Positions 1 through 8,191 of a stretch of 64,000 nucleotides of DNA are shown here, piece by piece. Position numbers and translations under genes: made by a program. Each line of letters starts with the position of its first letter. Position 1 is the first letter of the stretch. The DNA is from Phaseolus vulgaris (lineage: Eukaryota; Streptophyta; Magnoliopsida; Fabales; Fabaceae): positions 28,180,371 to 28,244,370 of the forward strand of contig NC_023749.2 in assembly GCF_000499845.2 (NCBI RefSeq), given 5' to 3'. The notes below the pieces were generated by a model. That model was not told the DNA's origin and made no database searches. It saw nothing but the letters and a program-made list of their open reading frames with translations.

Positions 1-160
1 TCTCCCTCCACAGTCTTTCCTACCTGTGGGTATCGGGGAGGCGATGCCACTAAACTAGCTTTGACCTCTTCGATTTCGTCTCCCTCCACAGTCTTTCCTA
101 CCTGTGGGTATCGGGGAGGCGGCACTGCTGATACTTGGGTTGGCGACGCCCGCAACGTCT
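1..160. repeat. 78-80-bp minisatellite (copy 1)
   Basis: Two units with the core CAGTCTTTCCTACCTGTGGG start at 1 and 79, 78 bp apart. The duplicate at 4111-4350 shows a third, more diverged unit. This belongs to the hypervariable repeat zone that follows the accessory gene in these elements. Confidence 0.75.
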
Positions 161-486
161 CACACTGGTGTCGCCTTTTGCGCCTTTCCTGGCGACGCCT
201 CGAGCGTCTCATGCTGGCGTTGCCTTGGGCGTTATCTTTACCTTGGCATTCACTTTGACCTTGGCCCTGGTCGACGCCTGAGGATGGCGAAGAGCTTAAG
301 GTTTCGCCTGTGCTATCCACGTCGCGCTTCTTGCATGGCTGATGGGACGTTCAGTCACTCGACTTGGTTCTGACTCCTACTGTGCCCCTGACCCGTTCTT
401 AACAGCGCATCGTACCCTTGGGCATTATGTCGATACGACGTTTTCTGAGTTTAACCAGGGGTGCCAGGGCCATCCTTCCATCCTCC

Positions 487-496
487 GTCACGTGGC
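487..496 (+). promoter_or_regulatory. ABRE/G-box-like GTCACGTGGC upstream of T2 accessory gene (copy 1)
   Basis: The ACGTGGC core lies 319 bp upstream of the accessory-gene ATG at 806. T3, T4 and T5 have the exact decamer GACACGTGGC in the equivalent upstream region. The role is inferred from the known plant ABRE/G-box core. Confidence 0.45.
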
Positions 497-805
497 TCGA
501 TCGTGTGGTGCATCCATTCGCGTCGTTTAGCGCTATAACTGCAATACTTCCATTTGCGTCGTTTAGCGCTATAACTGCAATACTTCCATTTGCGTCGTTT
601 GGCGCTCTAACCGCAGTATTTAATTCTTCAAAACTTTGAAACTGCCCTCATCATTTCTGCGCTTTTCGTAGCCTACTTGCACCCTCTCTACTTGCACCCT
701 TTCTCTTCTCACGAAGGGTTCTTCCAGTGTTTGTTCCCACCAGCGTTTTAACCTTGCGTTACCAGTAGGCCACACGCCTTCAAACCTCCCTGTTTCTGTT
801 CAAGA

Positions 806-1771
806 ATGTCTTCTCGTGCCACTCCCCCCAGGGTCAACCCCAAGGACCTGTATACTTGGGCTTCGAGCGAGCTTCTTGACAAATGCTCCTGCTTACTCTC
901 CACCAGGGCCATAAGGGAACACAAGGGGGATTCATGCTCCTATAATCACCGTGCCTTCGCGAGGAGGCACGACGACGACATTGCTATGCTTCCTTGCACT
1001 CTAGGGGAGCCAGTATGTGGAGATGAACGGGCCAACGACGGGGTCCCCTTCTTTTACTTCTATCAGGTGGTTTTCAAAACCATCGGCGTGCGCCTGCCCT
1101 TCTCCAGGTTTGAGAAGGAACTGCTGACGGAGATCAATGCCGCTCCGGCCCAGTTATATCCCAACAGCTGGGCTTTTGTCAAGGCCTTTGAGATCCTTTT
1201 CGGGTTTCTGGGTTGTGCACCCTCGGTTGACATCTTTCTTCACTTCTTTGAGGTGAAGAGGTAAAGGAGAAACCTTTGGGTAAGCCTTAGTAACGTTCCT
1301 GGCAGAGTTCTCCTGACCCCCTTCCAAAACTCGTTCACTGGGTGGAAAGGCCGGTTCTTCAAGATCTGCTGCTCGGACCTCACTCCCTCCGCCCTGGATG
1401 GTTTTCCACTGTACTGGGTGAGGGAGACGAGGGCCCTCAAATCCAAGCCCTTCAAGAAGTTAGCCCCAAATGACCAGGTGGTTTGCCGGATTCTCACTGA
1501 GGCGGGAGGTTTTGACTCCGCCACCCTGATCAGTTTGGAGTTCAACGCTGGAACTCTCGAAAAGTAAATAGGTATGAGTCACTGCCCTAGAAACTTCCGC
1601 CTTTATCGTTCTCTATCTGGGTGTGTTTTGCTTCATGGTGTCTCTGACACATTCATCTTCCTTGGTGCAGGTTCGAAAATAAACCAAGAGCGGAGGACAC
1701 GACTTACCCGAGCTCTGCGGGCTGAGAGCGGGGCTTCGTCTTCTTCCCGTGCTGACTCTGATGGCCACTGA
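806..1771 (+). pseudogene. T2 antisense accessory gene, copy 1, PF04195-like, with nonsense codons
   Basis: Exon 1 (806-1571) encodes the Transposase_28-like core (FFYFYQVVF, LPFSRFEKELLTEIN, NSWAFVKAFEI). Exon 2 (1671-1771) is short, beginning SKINQERR and ending DSDGH-stop, with no coiled coil. Two stops interrupt exon 1: TAA at 1262-1264, where copy 2 keeps CAA, and TAA just before the donor, where T3 has TAT. The donor GTATGAG and acceptor GTGCAG match T3. The gene lies antisense to T2 pol, as in the other Tat elements. The molecular function of this family is unknown; despite the Pfam name it is not a demonstrated transposase. Confidence 0.8.
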
Positions 1772-1964
1772 GAAGTGGTTCGTTTGTGTTTTTGTATGAG
1801 TTGTAATGTTTGCCCTACTCGTGTTTCTCCCATTTGTATCGAACACTGCTTGTAAAATGAACTTTACTATACCATACTTGGTTTCTGTAACGCCGCTTTA
1901 CTTTTGCATACATCTCATATATTGTGCGTTTTTCATCCGTCATGTTTCTCAGCGGCGTCTGCGC

Positions 1965-2075
1965 TTGGGCGACGCCTTTCTTCTTGGCGACGCCTTCTTT
2001 CTCGGCGACGCCTTTCTTCTTGGCGACGCCTTACTTCTTGGCGACGCCTTCTTTCTTGGCGACGCCTCTCGCCAC
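1965..2075 (+). repeat. GGCGACGCC 16-18-bp minisatellite in T2 (copy 1)
   Basis: Six or so units with the core TTGGCGACGCCTT in a pyrimidine-rich spacing. They lie between the end of the short accessory gene and the pol tail. The duplicate is at about 6155-6265 and a larger array of the same motif is in T3 at 62660-62920. Confidence 0.8.
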
Positions 2076-2226
2076 TTCAAACGTGGAAAAGATAAAGACT
2101 GAAAACCAAAGCAAGGTTTTTTCTCAAATTATTTTTCTTTTATTTGGGTGACCTCATTAAAAAACCCCGGAAAGGGAAAAAGAGCGTCCCCTTTAACAAG
2201 ACTGTTACATAGCTGCTTTACATAAG

Positions 2227-2683
2227 TCAACTAAAATAAAACATCAGGTTGGCTGCATTCCAACTGCGCGGGATAGGACCCCCTTCCAAGGTCTATAGGT
2301 TGTACGAACCGTTGCCCTTAGCCTCGGTAACTCTGAAGGGTCCGGTCCACTTGGGAGACAGCTTATTCTCCATCTCGTATGGGTGGGCTTTCCTCATAAC
2401 TAGGTCGCCAATCTGGAACTATCGTGGCTTTACCTTAGAGCTATATTGCCGCTATACTCTCCTCTTTACCGCTTGGGCTTTTATTTTGGCTTCCTCCCTA
2501 GCTTCGTCTAGTAGATCCAGGTTTACCCGCCTTTCTTCGTTGGATTCCTCAACCACAAAGTTTTGAAAGCGTGGCGAGCTTTCATGTATTTCTACGGGGA
2601 TCATCGCATCCGACCCATACACCAAACTGAAAGGCGTCTCCATGGTAGAAGATTGGGGCGTGGTGTGGTATGCCCATACGATC
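2227..2683 (-). pseudogene. T2 pol C-terminus (integrase tail), copy 1
   Basis: Read on the minus strand this is the end of a Tat integrase: TPFSLVYGSDAMIPVEI, ESSPRFQNF, ESNEERR and the tail NKLSPKWTGPF to YFS-stop at 2227. Three in-frame TAG codons interrupt it (after AVKRRV, after SSKVKPR and before TLEGG). It is cut at 2683 by the T1 LTR copy, so the catalytic core is absent from this copy. It duplicates 6417-6873. Confidence 0.88.
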
Positions 2684-3227
2684 TGTACCGCCCTGGTGGT
2701 CGGGTGTGATGACATGGCATCCTCCTACAGTATAGGCGTATTGACAAGGCGCCAGGTTGGCAGAAGGGAAGGAAGTCGGGGGGCTCGTGTAGTCGCCAGT
2801 TGTTATGTTGGCGTGTTCCGATTTCCAGCTTACCAGAATCGGCGATCGCCAGGTTGAAGATGAAGTCGCCAGATGTAGATTCAGGCGACCTAGTCATTGG
2901 AGATCGCCAGAGCGAGCACATCGCCGAAGATGAAGGAGAAGCAGATTGTGAAGGCGGCCGGTGAGACCACAGGGAAGGTGTATGAAGGCCCCTAACTCGC
3001 CAGTTCCAGTAGAGATCGCACTCCTAAGTTAGCTATGCACTGGGCAGTACCATGCATAAGTAACTTAGCCAAAATGGGAGTAGAAGCAGCGCCAAGTCAG
3101 GGAGCCTCCAGATGATGGCACGTGTATAGTTGGATGTGAGCCACGTGTCCAAGTCTGTAACTGCCAGGAGAGAGAAAGCTACCAGGTATATAAGAGTTCT
3201 TAACAAACTTTCTGAGGTACGCACGTT
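2684..3227 (+). mobile_element. Partial T1 5-prime LTR, a product of the tandem duplication
   Basis: It starts with TGTACCGCCCTGG exactly as at 6874 and ends at base 544 of the 796-bp LTR. At sites where the two T1 LTRs differ it carries the 5-prime LTR alleles. It is therefore a copy of the 5-prime LTR made by duplication, not a separate insertion. It keeps the G-box decamer at 3140-3149 and the TATATAAG box at 3187-3194. Confidence 0.93.
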
Positions 3228-3665
3228 CAGGAAGTCGCCCTTAAAGTTCAGGTAACGAGCCTTTAAGACATAGTCGAAGCTTACGAAGAAGTTCAAAAGG
3301 ACTTGAAGGACCGATGCTGAGAGCAAGCGGACGAAATGGAGCGGATGGAGGGGGAAATGGCTACCCAGGCCAAAGCTATGGGCCTTCTCCAGGTCGACTA
3401 CGACAAACTGCAGGTCGAGGTTAGCCGACTCCGCATGGAGAAGGAGGCTTTGGAGAAGCAGGTAGCTTCTGGGGACGCCACCATTGAGGAGCTAGAGAAG
3501 GACAAAAGGACCCTCATCCAGGACATGGCGGGCACTTTCGAGGAGGGATTCCAGGAGGCTTTGGCCCAAGCTGTCTGCATGAATCCGGGGATCGACATTT
3601 CCAACTGCGATTCCACTCACCACATTGTTGATGGAAAAGTCGTGCCCCTGGAGCTGGACGATTGA
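3228..3665 (+). pseudogene. 3-prime fragment of a Tat accessory gene (coiled-coil exon)
   Basis: The reading frame from about 3336 encodes a coiled coil (DKLQVEVSRLRMEKEALEKQ, ATIEELEKDKR) and ends with the family C-terminus (FQEALAQAV, NPGIDISNC, DGKVVPLELDD-stop). T1, T4 and T5 accessory exon 2 end in the same way (DGKVVPAED, DGKIVPSED). The upstream part shows an in-frame TGA near 3315. The PF04195 exon is missing here. It comes from a Tat element with the long form of the gene, which is not the short form found just downstream in T2. Confidence 0.8.
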
Positions 3666-4995
3666 ACCGCCACCCTCGACCATCACTTTATTCCTTTACA
3701 CTTGTTTTTAACCCTCTTTGATAAACTTGTAATTCTTTGAATTGTCTGCACTTTCGTTACAACTTTGGGTTTTTGCATGACTACTTTCGTGCCATTGAGA
3801 TATAGAATTCCGCCTGTGTGATTTTACTTTCGTTCTTTGCCTTCACGTGCTTCGGTTGTTTTGCCTGTACTATACCCGTTTCTTTCACTGCGTCGGGCGG
3901 CCTTGTATGCCCGGGGAAGGTCACGCGTCGATGCTCACGCCCATGGAGAGGCTTGCCTAATGGGGCCGTATCATCCACGGGGTGTCTCTAACACCAAAGT
4001 GATCCGTCCCTTGATTCTTAGTGTTCGGCGCCCACGCCTAAGAAGAGGCCTGCTACAGCAGCGCCGTATCGTCCCAGGGTGTCTAAAAATGCCGAGTGCT
4101 CTGGGGGGGGTCGTTCCCTCAATGGTCTTTCCTTCCCATAGGTATCGGGGAACAACCCTGCCAGTGATCCGCTGGCGTTTGGCGATCTCGTCTCCCTCCA
4201 CAGTCTTTCCTACCTGTGGGTATCGGGGAGGCGATGCCACTAAACTAGCTTTGACCTCTTCGATTTCGTCTCCCTCCACAGTCTTTCCTACCTGTGGGTA
4301 TCGGGGAGGCGGCACTGCTGATACTTGGGTTGGCGACGCCCGCAACGTCTCACACTGGTGTCGCCTTTTGCGCCTTTCCTGGCGACGCCTCGAGCGTCTC
4401 ATGCTGGCGTCGCCTTGGGCGTTATCTTTACCTTGGCATTCACTTTGACCTTGGCCCTGGTCGACGCCTGAGGATGGCGAAGAGCTTAATGTTTCGCCTG
4501 TGCTATCCACGTCGCGCTTCTTGCATGGCTGATGGGACGTTCAGTCACTCGACTTGGTTCTGACTCCTACTGTGCCCCTGACCCGTTCTTAACAGCGCAT
4601 CGTACCCTTGGGCATTATGTCGATACGACGTTTTCTGAGTTTAACCAGGGGTGCCAGGGCCATCCTTCCATCCTCCGTCACGTGGCTCGATCGTGTGGTG
4701 CATCCATTCGCGTCGTTTAGCGCTATAACTGCAATACTTCCATTTGCGTCGTTTAGCGCTATAACTGCAATACTTCCATTTGCGTCGTTTGGCGCTCTAA
4801 CCGCAGTATTTAATTCTTCAAAACTTTGAAACTGCCCTCATCATTTCTGCGCTTTTCGTAGCCTACTTGCACCCTCTCTACTTGCACCCTTTCTCTTCTC
4901 ACGAAGGGTTCTTCCAGTGTTTGTTCCCACCAGCGTTTTAACCTTGCGTTACCAGTAGGCCACACGCCTTCAAACCTCCCTGTTTCTGTTCAAGA
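3666..4995 (+). other. Post-accessory-gene repeats and upstream region of T2 accessory gene
   Basis: No coding gene seen. 3666-4110 resembles the repeat zone after the T3 accessory gene (cacgcccatggag, ccgtatcatccacggggtgtct). 4111-4350 holds three 78-80-bp minisatellite units. 4340-4995 resembles the leader upstream of accessory exon 1 in T3, including two tandem 35-bp units (GCGTCGTTTAGCGCTATAAC) at about 4710-4800 and GTCACGTGGC at 4677. The LTR and polypurine tract expected left of the T2 accessory gene are absent, so two Tat elements have been joined by deletion or recombination. Confidence 0.6.
4677..4686 (+). promoter_or_regulatory. ABRE/G-box-like GTCACGTGGC upstream of T2 accessory gene (copy 2)
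   Basis: Located 319 bp upstream of the ATG at 4996. It is the same position-conserved motif as GACACGTGGC in T3, T4 and T5, with one base changed. Confidence 0.45.
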
Positions 4996-5961
4996 ATGTC
5001 TTCTCGTGCCACTCCCCCCAGGGTCAACCCCAAGGACCTGTATACTTGGGCTTCGAGCGAGCTTCTTGACAAATGCTCCTGCTTACTCTCCACCAGGGCC
5101 ATAAGGGAACACAAGGGGGATTCATGCTCCTATAATCACCGTGCCTTCGCGAGGAGGCACGACGACGACATTGCTATGCTTCCTTGCACTCTAGGGGAGC
5201 CAGTATGTGGAGATGAACGGGCCAACGACGGGGTCCCCTTCTTTTACTTCTATCAGGTGGTTTTCAAAACCATCGGCGTGCGCCTGCCCTTCTCCAGGTT
5301 TGAGAAGGAACTGCTGACGGAGATCAATGCCGCTCCGGCCCAGTTATATCCCAACAGCTGGGCTTTTGTCAAGGCCTTTGAGATCCTTTTCGGGTTTCTG
5401 GGTTGTGCACCCTCGGTTGACATCTTTCTTCACTTCTTTGAGGTGAAGAGGCAAAGGAGAAACCTTTGGGTAAGCCTTAGTAACGTTCCTGGCAGAGTTC
5501 TCCTGACCCCCTTCCAAAACTCGTTCACTGGGTGGAAAGGCCGGTTCTTCAAGATCTGCTGCTCGGACCTCACTCCCTCCGCCCTGGATGGTTTTCCACT
5601 GTACTGGGTGAGGGAGACGAGGGCCCTCAAATCCAAGCCCTTCAAGAAGTTAGCCCCAAATGACCAGGTGGTTTGCCGGATTCTCACTGAGGCGGGAGGT
5701 TTTGACTCCGCCACCCTGATCAGTTTGGAGTTCAACGCTGGAACTCTCGAAAAGTAAATAGGTATGAGTCACTGCCCTAGAAACTTCCGCCTTTATCGTT
5801 CTCTATCTGGGTGTGTTTTGCTTCATGGTGTCTCTGACACATTCATCTTCCTTGGTGCAGGTTCGAAAATAAACCAAGAGCGGAGGACACGACTTACCCG
5901 AGCTCTGCGGGCTGAGAGCGGGGCTTCGTCTTCTTCCCGTGCTGACTCTGATGGCCACTGA
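4996..5961 (+). pseudogene. T2 antisense accessory gene, copy 2 (short form)
   Basis: Exon 1 (4996-5761) is open for 253 codons, unlike copy 1, but has TAA at 5755-5757, six bases before the donor GTATGAG. T3 has TAT there. Exon 2 (5861-5961) encodes SKINQERRTRL to DSDGH-stop, so the spliced product would lack the long coiled coil of T1, T4 and T5. The exon 1 core is the Transposase_28/PF04195-like domain shared by all five Tat elements here. It is a near-complete gene with a terminal lesion, or possibly a functional exon-1-only protein of 253 aa. Confidence 0.75.
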
Positions 5962-6416
5962 GAAGTGGTTCGTTTGTGTTTTTGTATGAGTTGTAATGTT
6001 TGCCCTACTCGTGTTTCTCCCATTTGTATCGAACACTGCTTGTAAAATGAACTTTACTATACCATACTTGGTTTCTGTAACGCCGCTTTACTTTTGCATA
6101 CATCTCATATATTGTGCGTTTTTCATCCGTCATGTTTCTCAGCGGCGTCTGCGCTTGGGCGACGCCTTTCTTCTTGGCGACGCCTTCTTTCTCGGCGACG
6201 CCTTTCTTCTTGGCGACGCCTTACTTCTTGGCGACGCCTTCTTTCTTGGCGACGCCTCTCGCCACTTCAAACGTGGAAAAGATAAAGACTGAAAACCAAA
6301 GCAAGGTTTTTTCTCAAATTATTTTTCTTTTATTTGGGTGACCTCATTAAAAAACCCCGGAAAGGGAAAAAGAGCGTCCCCTTTAACAAGACTGTTACAT
6401 AGCTGCTTTACATAAG
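5962..6416. other. T2 spacer with GGCGACGCC array
   Basis: No gene seen. 6155-6265 is the copy 2 array of the GGCGACGCC minisatellite. 6340-6410 contains the aaccccggaaagggaaaaagagcg block which, read on the minus strand, is the ctctttttccct motif that follows pol in every Tat element here. Confidence 0.7.
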
Positions 6417-6873
6417 TCAACTAAAATAAAACATCAGGTTGGCTGCATTCCAACTGCGCGGGATAGGACCCCCTTCCAAGGTCTATAGGTTGTACGAACC
6501 GTTGCCCTTAGCCTCGGTAACTCTGAAGGGTCCGGTCCACTTGGGAGACAGCTTATTCTCCATCTCGTATGGGTGGGCTTTCCTCATAACTAGGTCGCCA
6601 ATCTGGAACTATCGTGGCTTTACCTTAGAGCTATATTGCCGCTATACTCTCCTCTTTACCGCTTGGGCTTTTATTTTGGCTTCCTCCCTAGCTTCGTCTA
6701 GTAGATCCAGGTTTACCCGCCTTTCTTCGTTGGATTCCTCAACCACAAAGTTTTGAAAGCGTGGCGAGCTTTCATGTATTTCTACGGGGATCATCGCATC
6801 CGACCCATACACCAAACTGAAAGGCGTCTCCATGGTAGAAGATTGGGGCGTGGTGTGGTATGCCCATACGATC
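6417..6873 (-). pseudogene. T2 pol C-terminus (integrase tail), copy 2, cut by T1
   Basis: This is the original place where T1 split T2. Minus-strand translation runs from IVWAYHTTPQSSTMETPF to the pol end YFS-stop at 6417, with three in-frame TAG codons. The other half resumes at 26897. The five bases CGATC at 6869-6873 recur at 26897-26901 as the TSD, and removing T1 restores the PRIVWAYHTT coding context seen in T3 and T5. Confidence 0.93.
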
Positions 6874-7329
6874 TGTACCGCCCTGGTGGTCGGGTGTGAT
6901 GACATGGCATCCTCCTACAGTATAGGCGTATTGACAAGGCGCCAGGTTGGCAGAAGGGAAGGAAGTCGGGGGGCTCGTGTAGTCGCCAGTTGTTATGTTG
7001 GCGTGTTCCGATTTCCAGCTTACCAGAATCGGCGATCGCCAGGTTGAAGATGAAGTCGCCAGATGTAGATTCAGGCGACCTAGTCATTGGAGATCGCCAG
7101 AGCGAGCACATCGCCGAAGATGAAGGAGAAGCAGATTGTGAAGGCGGCCGGTGAGACCACAGGGAAGGTGTATGAAGGCCCCTAACTCGCCAGTTCCAGT
7201 AGAGATCGCACTCCTAAGTTAGCTATGCACTGGGCAGTACCATGCATAAGTAACTTAGCCAAAATGGGAGTAGAAGCAGCGCCAAGTCAGGGAGCCTCCA
7301 GATGATGGCACGTGTATAGTTGGATGTGA

Positions 7330-7339
7330 GCCACGTGTC
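7330..7339 (+). promoter_or_regulatory. G-box/ABRE decamer GCCACGTGTC in T1 U3
   Basis: Reverse complement is GACACGTGGC. It lies 37 bp upstream of the TATA box and recurs at the same place in all T1 and T4 LTRs. The same decamer stands upstream of the antisense accessory genes of T3, T4 and T5. bZIP/bHLH binding is inferred from the motif. Confidence 0.55.
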
Positions 7340-7376
7340 CAAGTCTGTAACTGCCAGGAGAGAGAAAGCTACCAGG

Positions 7377-7384
7377 TATATAAG
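7377..7384 (+). promoter_or_regulatory. TATA box of T1 5-prime LTR (TATATAAG)
   Basis: Conserved in all T1 and T4 LTRs within ccaggTATATAAGag. It is the presumed core promoter for genomic RNA. Confidence 0.7.
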
Positions 7385-7671
7385 AGTTCTTAACAAACTT
7401 TCTGAGGTACGCACGTTCAGTTTATACACTTTACGCTTGCGAGTGATAGAGCTGACTGTGAGAGAGGATTTGCACGGTTCTTGTTCTCTTAGTTTTTGGT
7501 GATACCGTCACTGACTTGAGCGTTGGAGTGCGATCGGCCGCAGCGCCGCCGCTCTGTTTCTTTGCAGGTTCTTGAGGTAGATCCCGGAGAGGAACGGAAG
7601 TGAGAAGCGGTGCGCACGTCGATCCTTTGATGAGGCGGTTTCCAGCGTTCCGGTCAACAAGCAGGATCATC

Positions 7672-7690
7672 AGGCGCCCACCGTGGGGCC
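7672..7690 (+). other. T1 primer-binding site
   Basis: AGGCGCCCACCGTGGGGCC begins two bases after the LTR. T4 has the identical sequence and T5 has TGGCGACCACCGTGGGGCC at the same place. I have not identified the primer tRNA from the sequence. Confidence 0.75.
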
Positions 7691-7758
7691 GTGTAAAACT
7701 TGCTCCCATCCACAGCGTGAGTTCTTGGAAGTTTTCGAAGTTTTCTGCATGGTTGTGT

Positions 7759-7771
7759 CACTAGTACAAAA
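7759..7771 (+). repeat. CACTA terminal inverted repeat, left
   Basis: CACTAGTACAAAA, identical for 13 bp to the inverse of the right end and flanked by TSD TGT. This is the 3-prime end relative to the genes. Confidence 0.96.
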
Positions 7772-7779
7772 AGGTAGAT

Positions 7780-8000
7780 TAACGACGGTTAAAATCAACA
7801 TTTAAAGACGGTTCCAGAACCGTCGTTATTATAGGCGTCGTTAAAAGGTATGAACTTATAACGACGGTTCTGGGAACCGTCGTTAAGAGGTTTGGACTTA
7901 TAACGACGGTTGTGAAAACCGTCGTTAAAGGTGGTTTGTGAGTTTTTAAAAAAAAATTACGCAATTTTTAAAGACGGTTCCAAGTGGAACCGTCGTTATA
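7780..8000. repeat. CACTA left subterminal palindromic repeats
   Basis: At least four hairpin units built on AACGACGGTTC and its complement occur here (for example around 7807-7828, 7860-7886, 7902-7927 and 7970-7998). In En/Spm, TnpA binds repeated subterminal motifs; by analogy these are the likely recognition sites. Confidence 0.85.
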
Positions 8001-8191
8001 TGTATTGATTAAAAAAAATAAAAAATTTGATTTTTTAAAAAATCTCAAACAACCTGCATAAAGTTTTCAATTCCAGAAAATAAAAACATTTCAAATCATA
8101 ATTTAAATATAAAAATTACATACAACAAATTATAACATAATACAAAAAAGTTTGGTAATATATGAAAAAATTTGTCATTGTAATGATTTAT
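8001..8191. other. AT-rich 3-prime flank of CACTA gene 2
   Basis: No gene seen. It is AT-rich and probably holds the 3-prime untranslated region and polyadenylation signals of the minus-strand gene. Confidence 0.5.

Larger units (their letters stand above)
1..3227. repeat. Tandem duplication, copy 1 (right part; left part is outside the window)
   Basis: This stretch repeats at 4191-7417 with a constant offset of 4,190 bp. I saw only three differences: 221 (T versus C at 4411), 300 (G versus T at 4490) and 1262 (T versus C at 5452). It contains T2 accessory-gene and integrase sequence and the first 544 bp of the T1 LTR. It ends inside that LTR at 3227, where sequence switches to accessory-gene coding sequence. 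The unit is therefore 3228-7417 and the duplication post-dates the T1 insertion. An assembly artefact cannot be excluded from sequence alone. Confidence 0.93.
3228..7417. repeat. Tandem duplication, copy 2 (complete 4,190-bp unit)
   Basis: This is the complete unit. It begins with a 3-prime fragment of an antisense accessory gene, passes through the T2 accessory gene and pol tail, and ends 544 bp into the T1 5-prime LTR. From 7418 the LTR continues normally into T1, so this copy is in the ancestral context on its right side. The left side of copy 1, which would begin 962 bp before the window, is needed to read the junction homology. Confidence 0.9.
6874..7669 (+). repeat. T1 5-prime LTR (796 bp)
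   Basis: Starts TGTACCGCCC and ends GGATCA, two bases before the primer-binding site. U3 carries two CACGTG boxes (7309 and 7332), the second within GCCACGTGTC, then TATATAAG at 7377. Differs from the 3-prime LTR at seven sites that I counted. Confidence 0.96.

Noticed and set aside
2684..3227. Independent truncated LTR insertion
   Set aside because: It carries the 5-prime LTR alleles of T1 and the same left flank as 6874, so it arose by the tandem duplication.
3492..3686. Minus-strand frames opposite the coiled-coil fragment
   Set aside because: They are shadows of the plus-strand accessory-gene fragment that ends DGKVVPLELDD.
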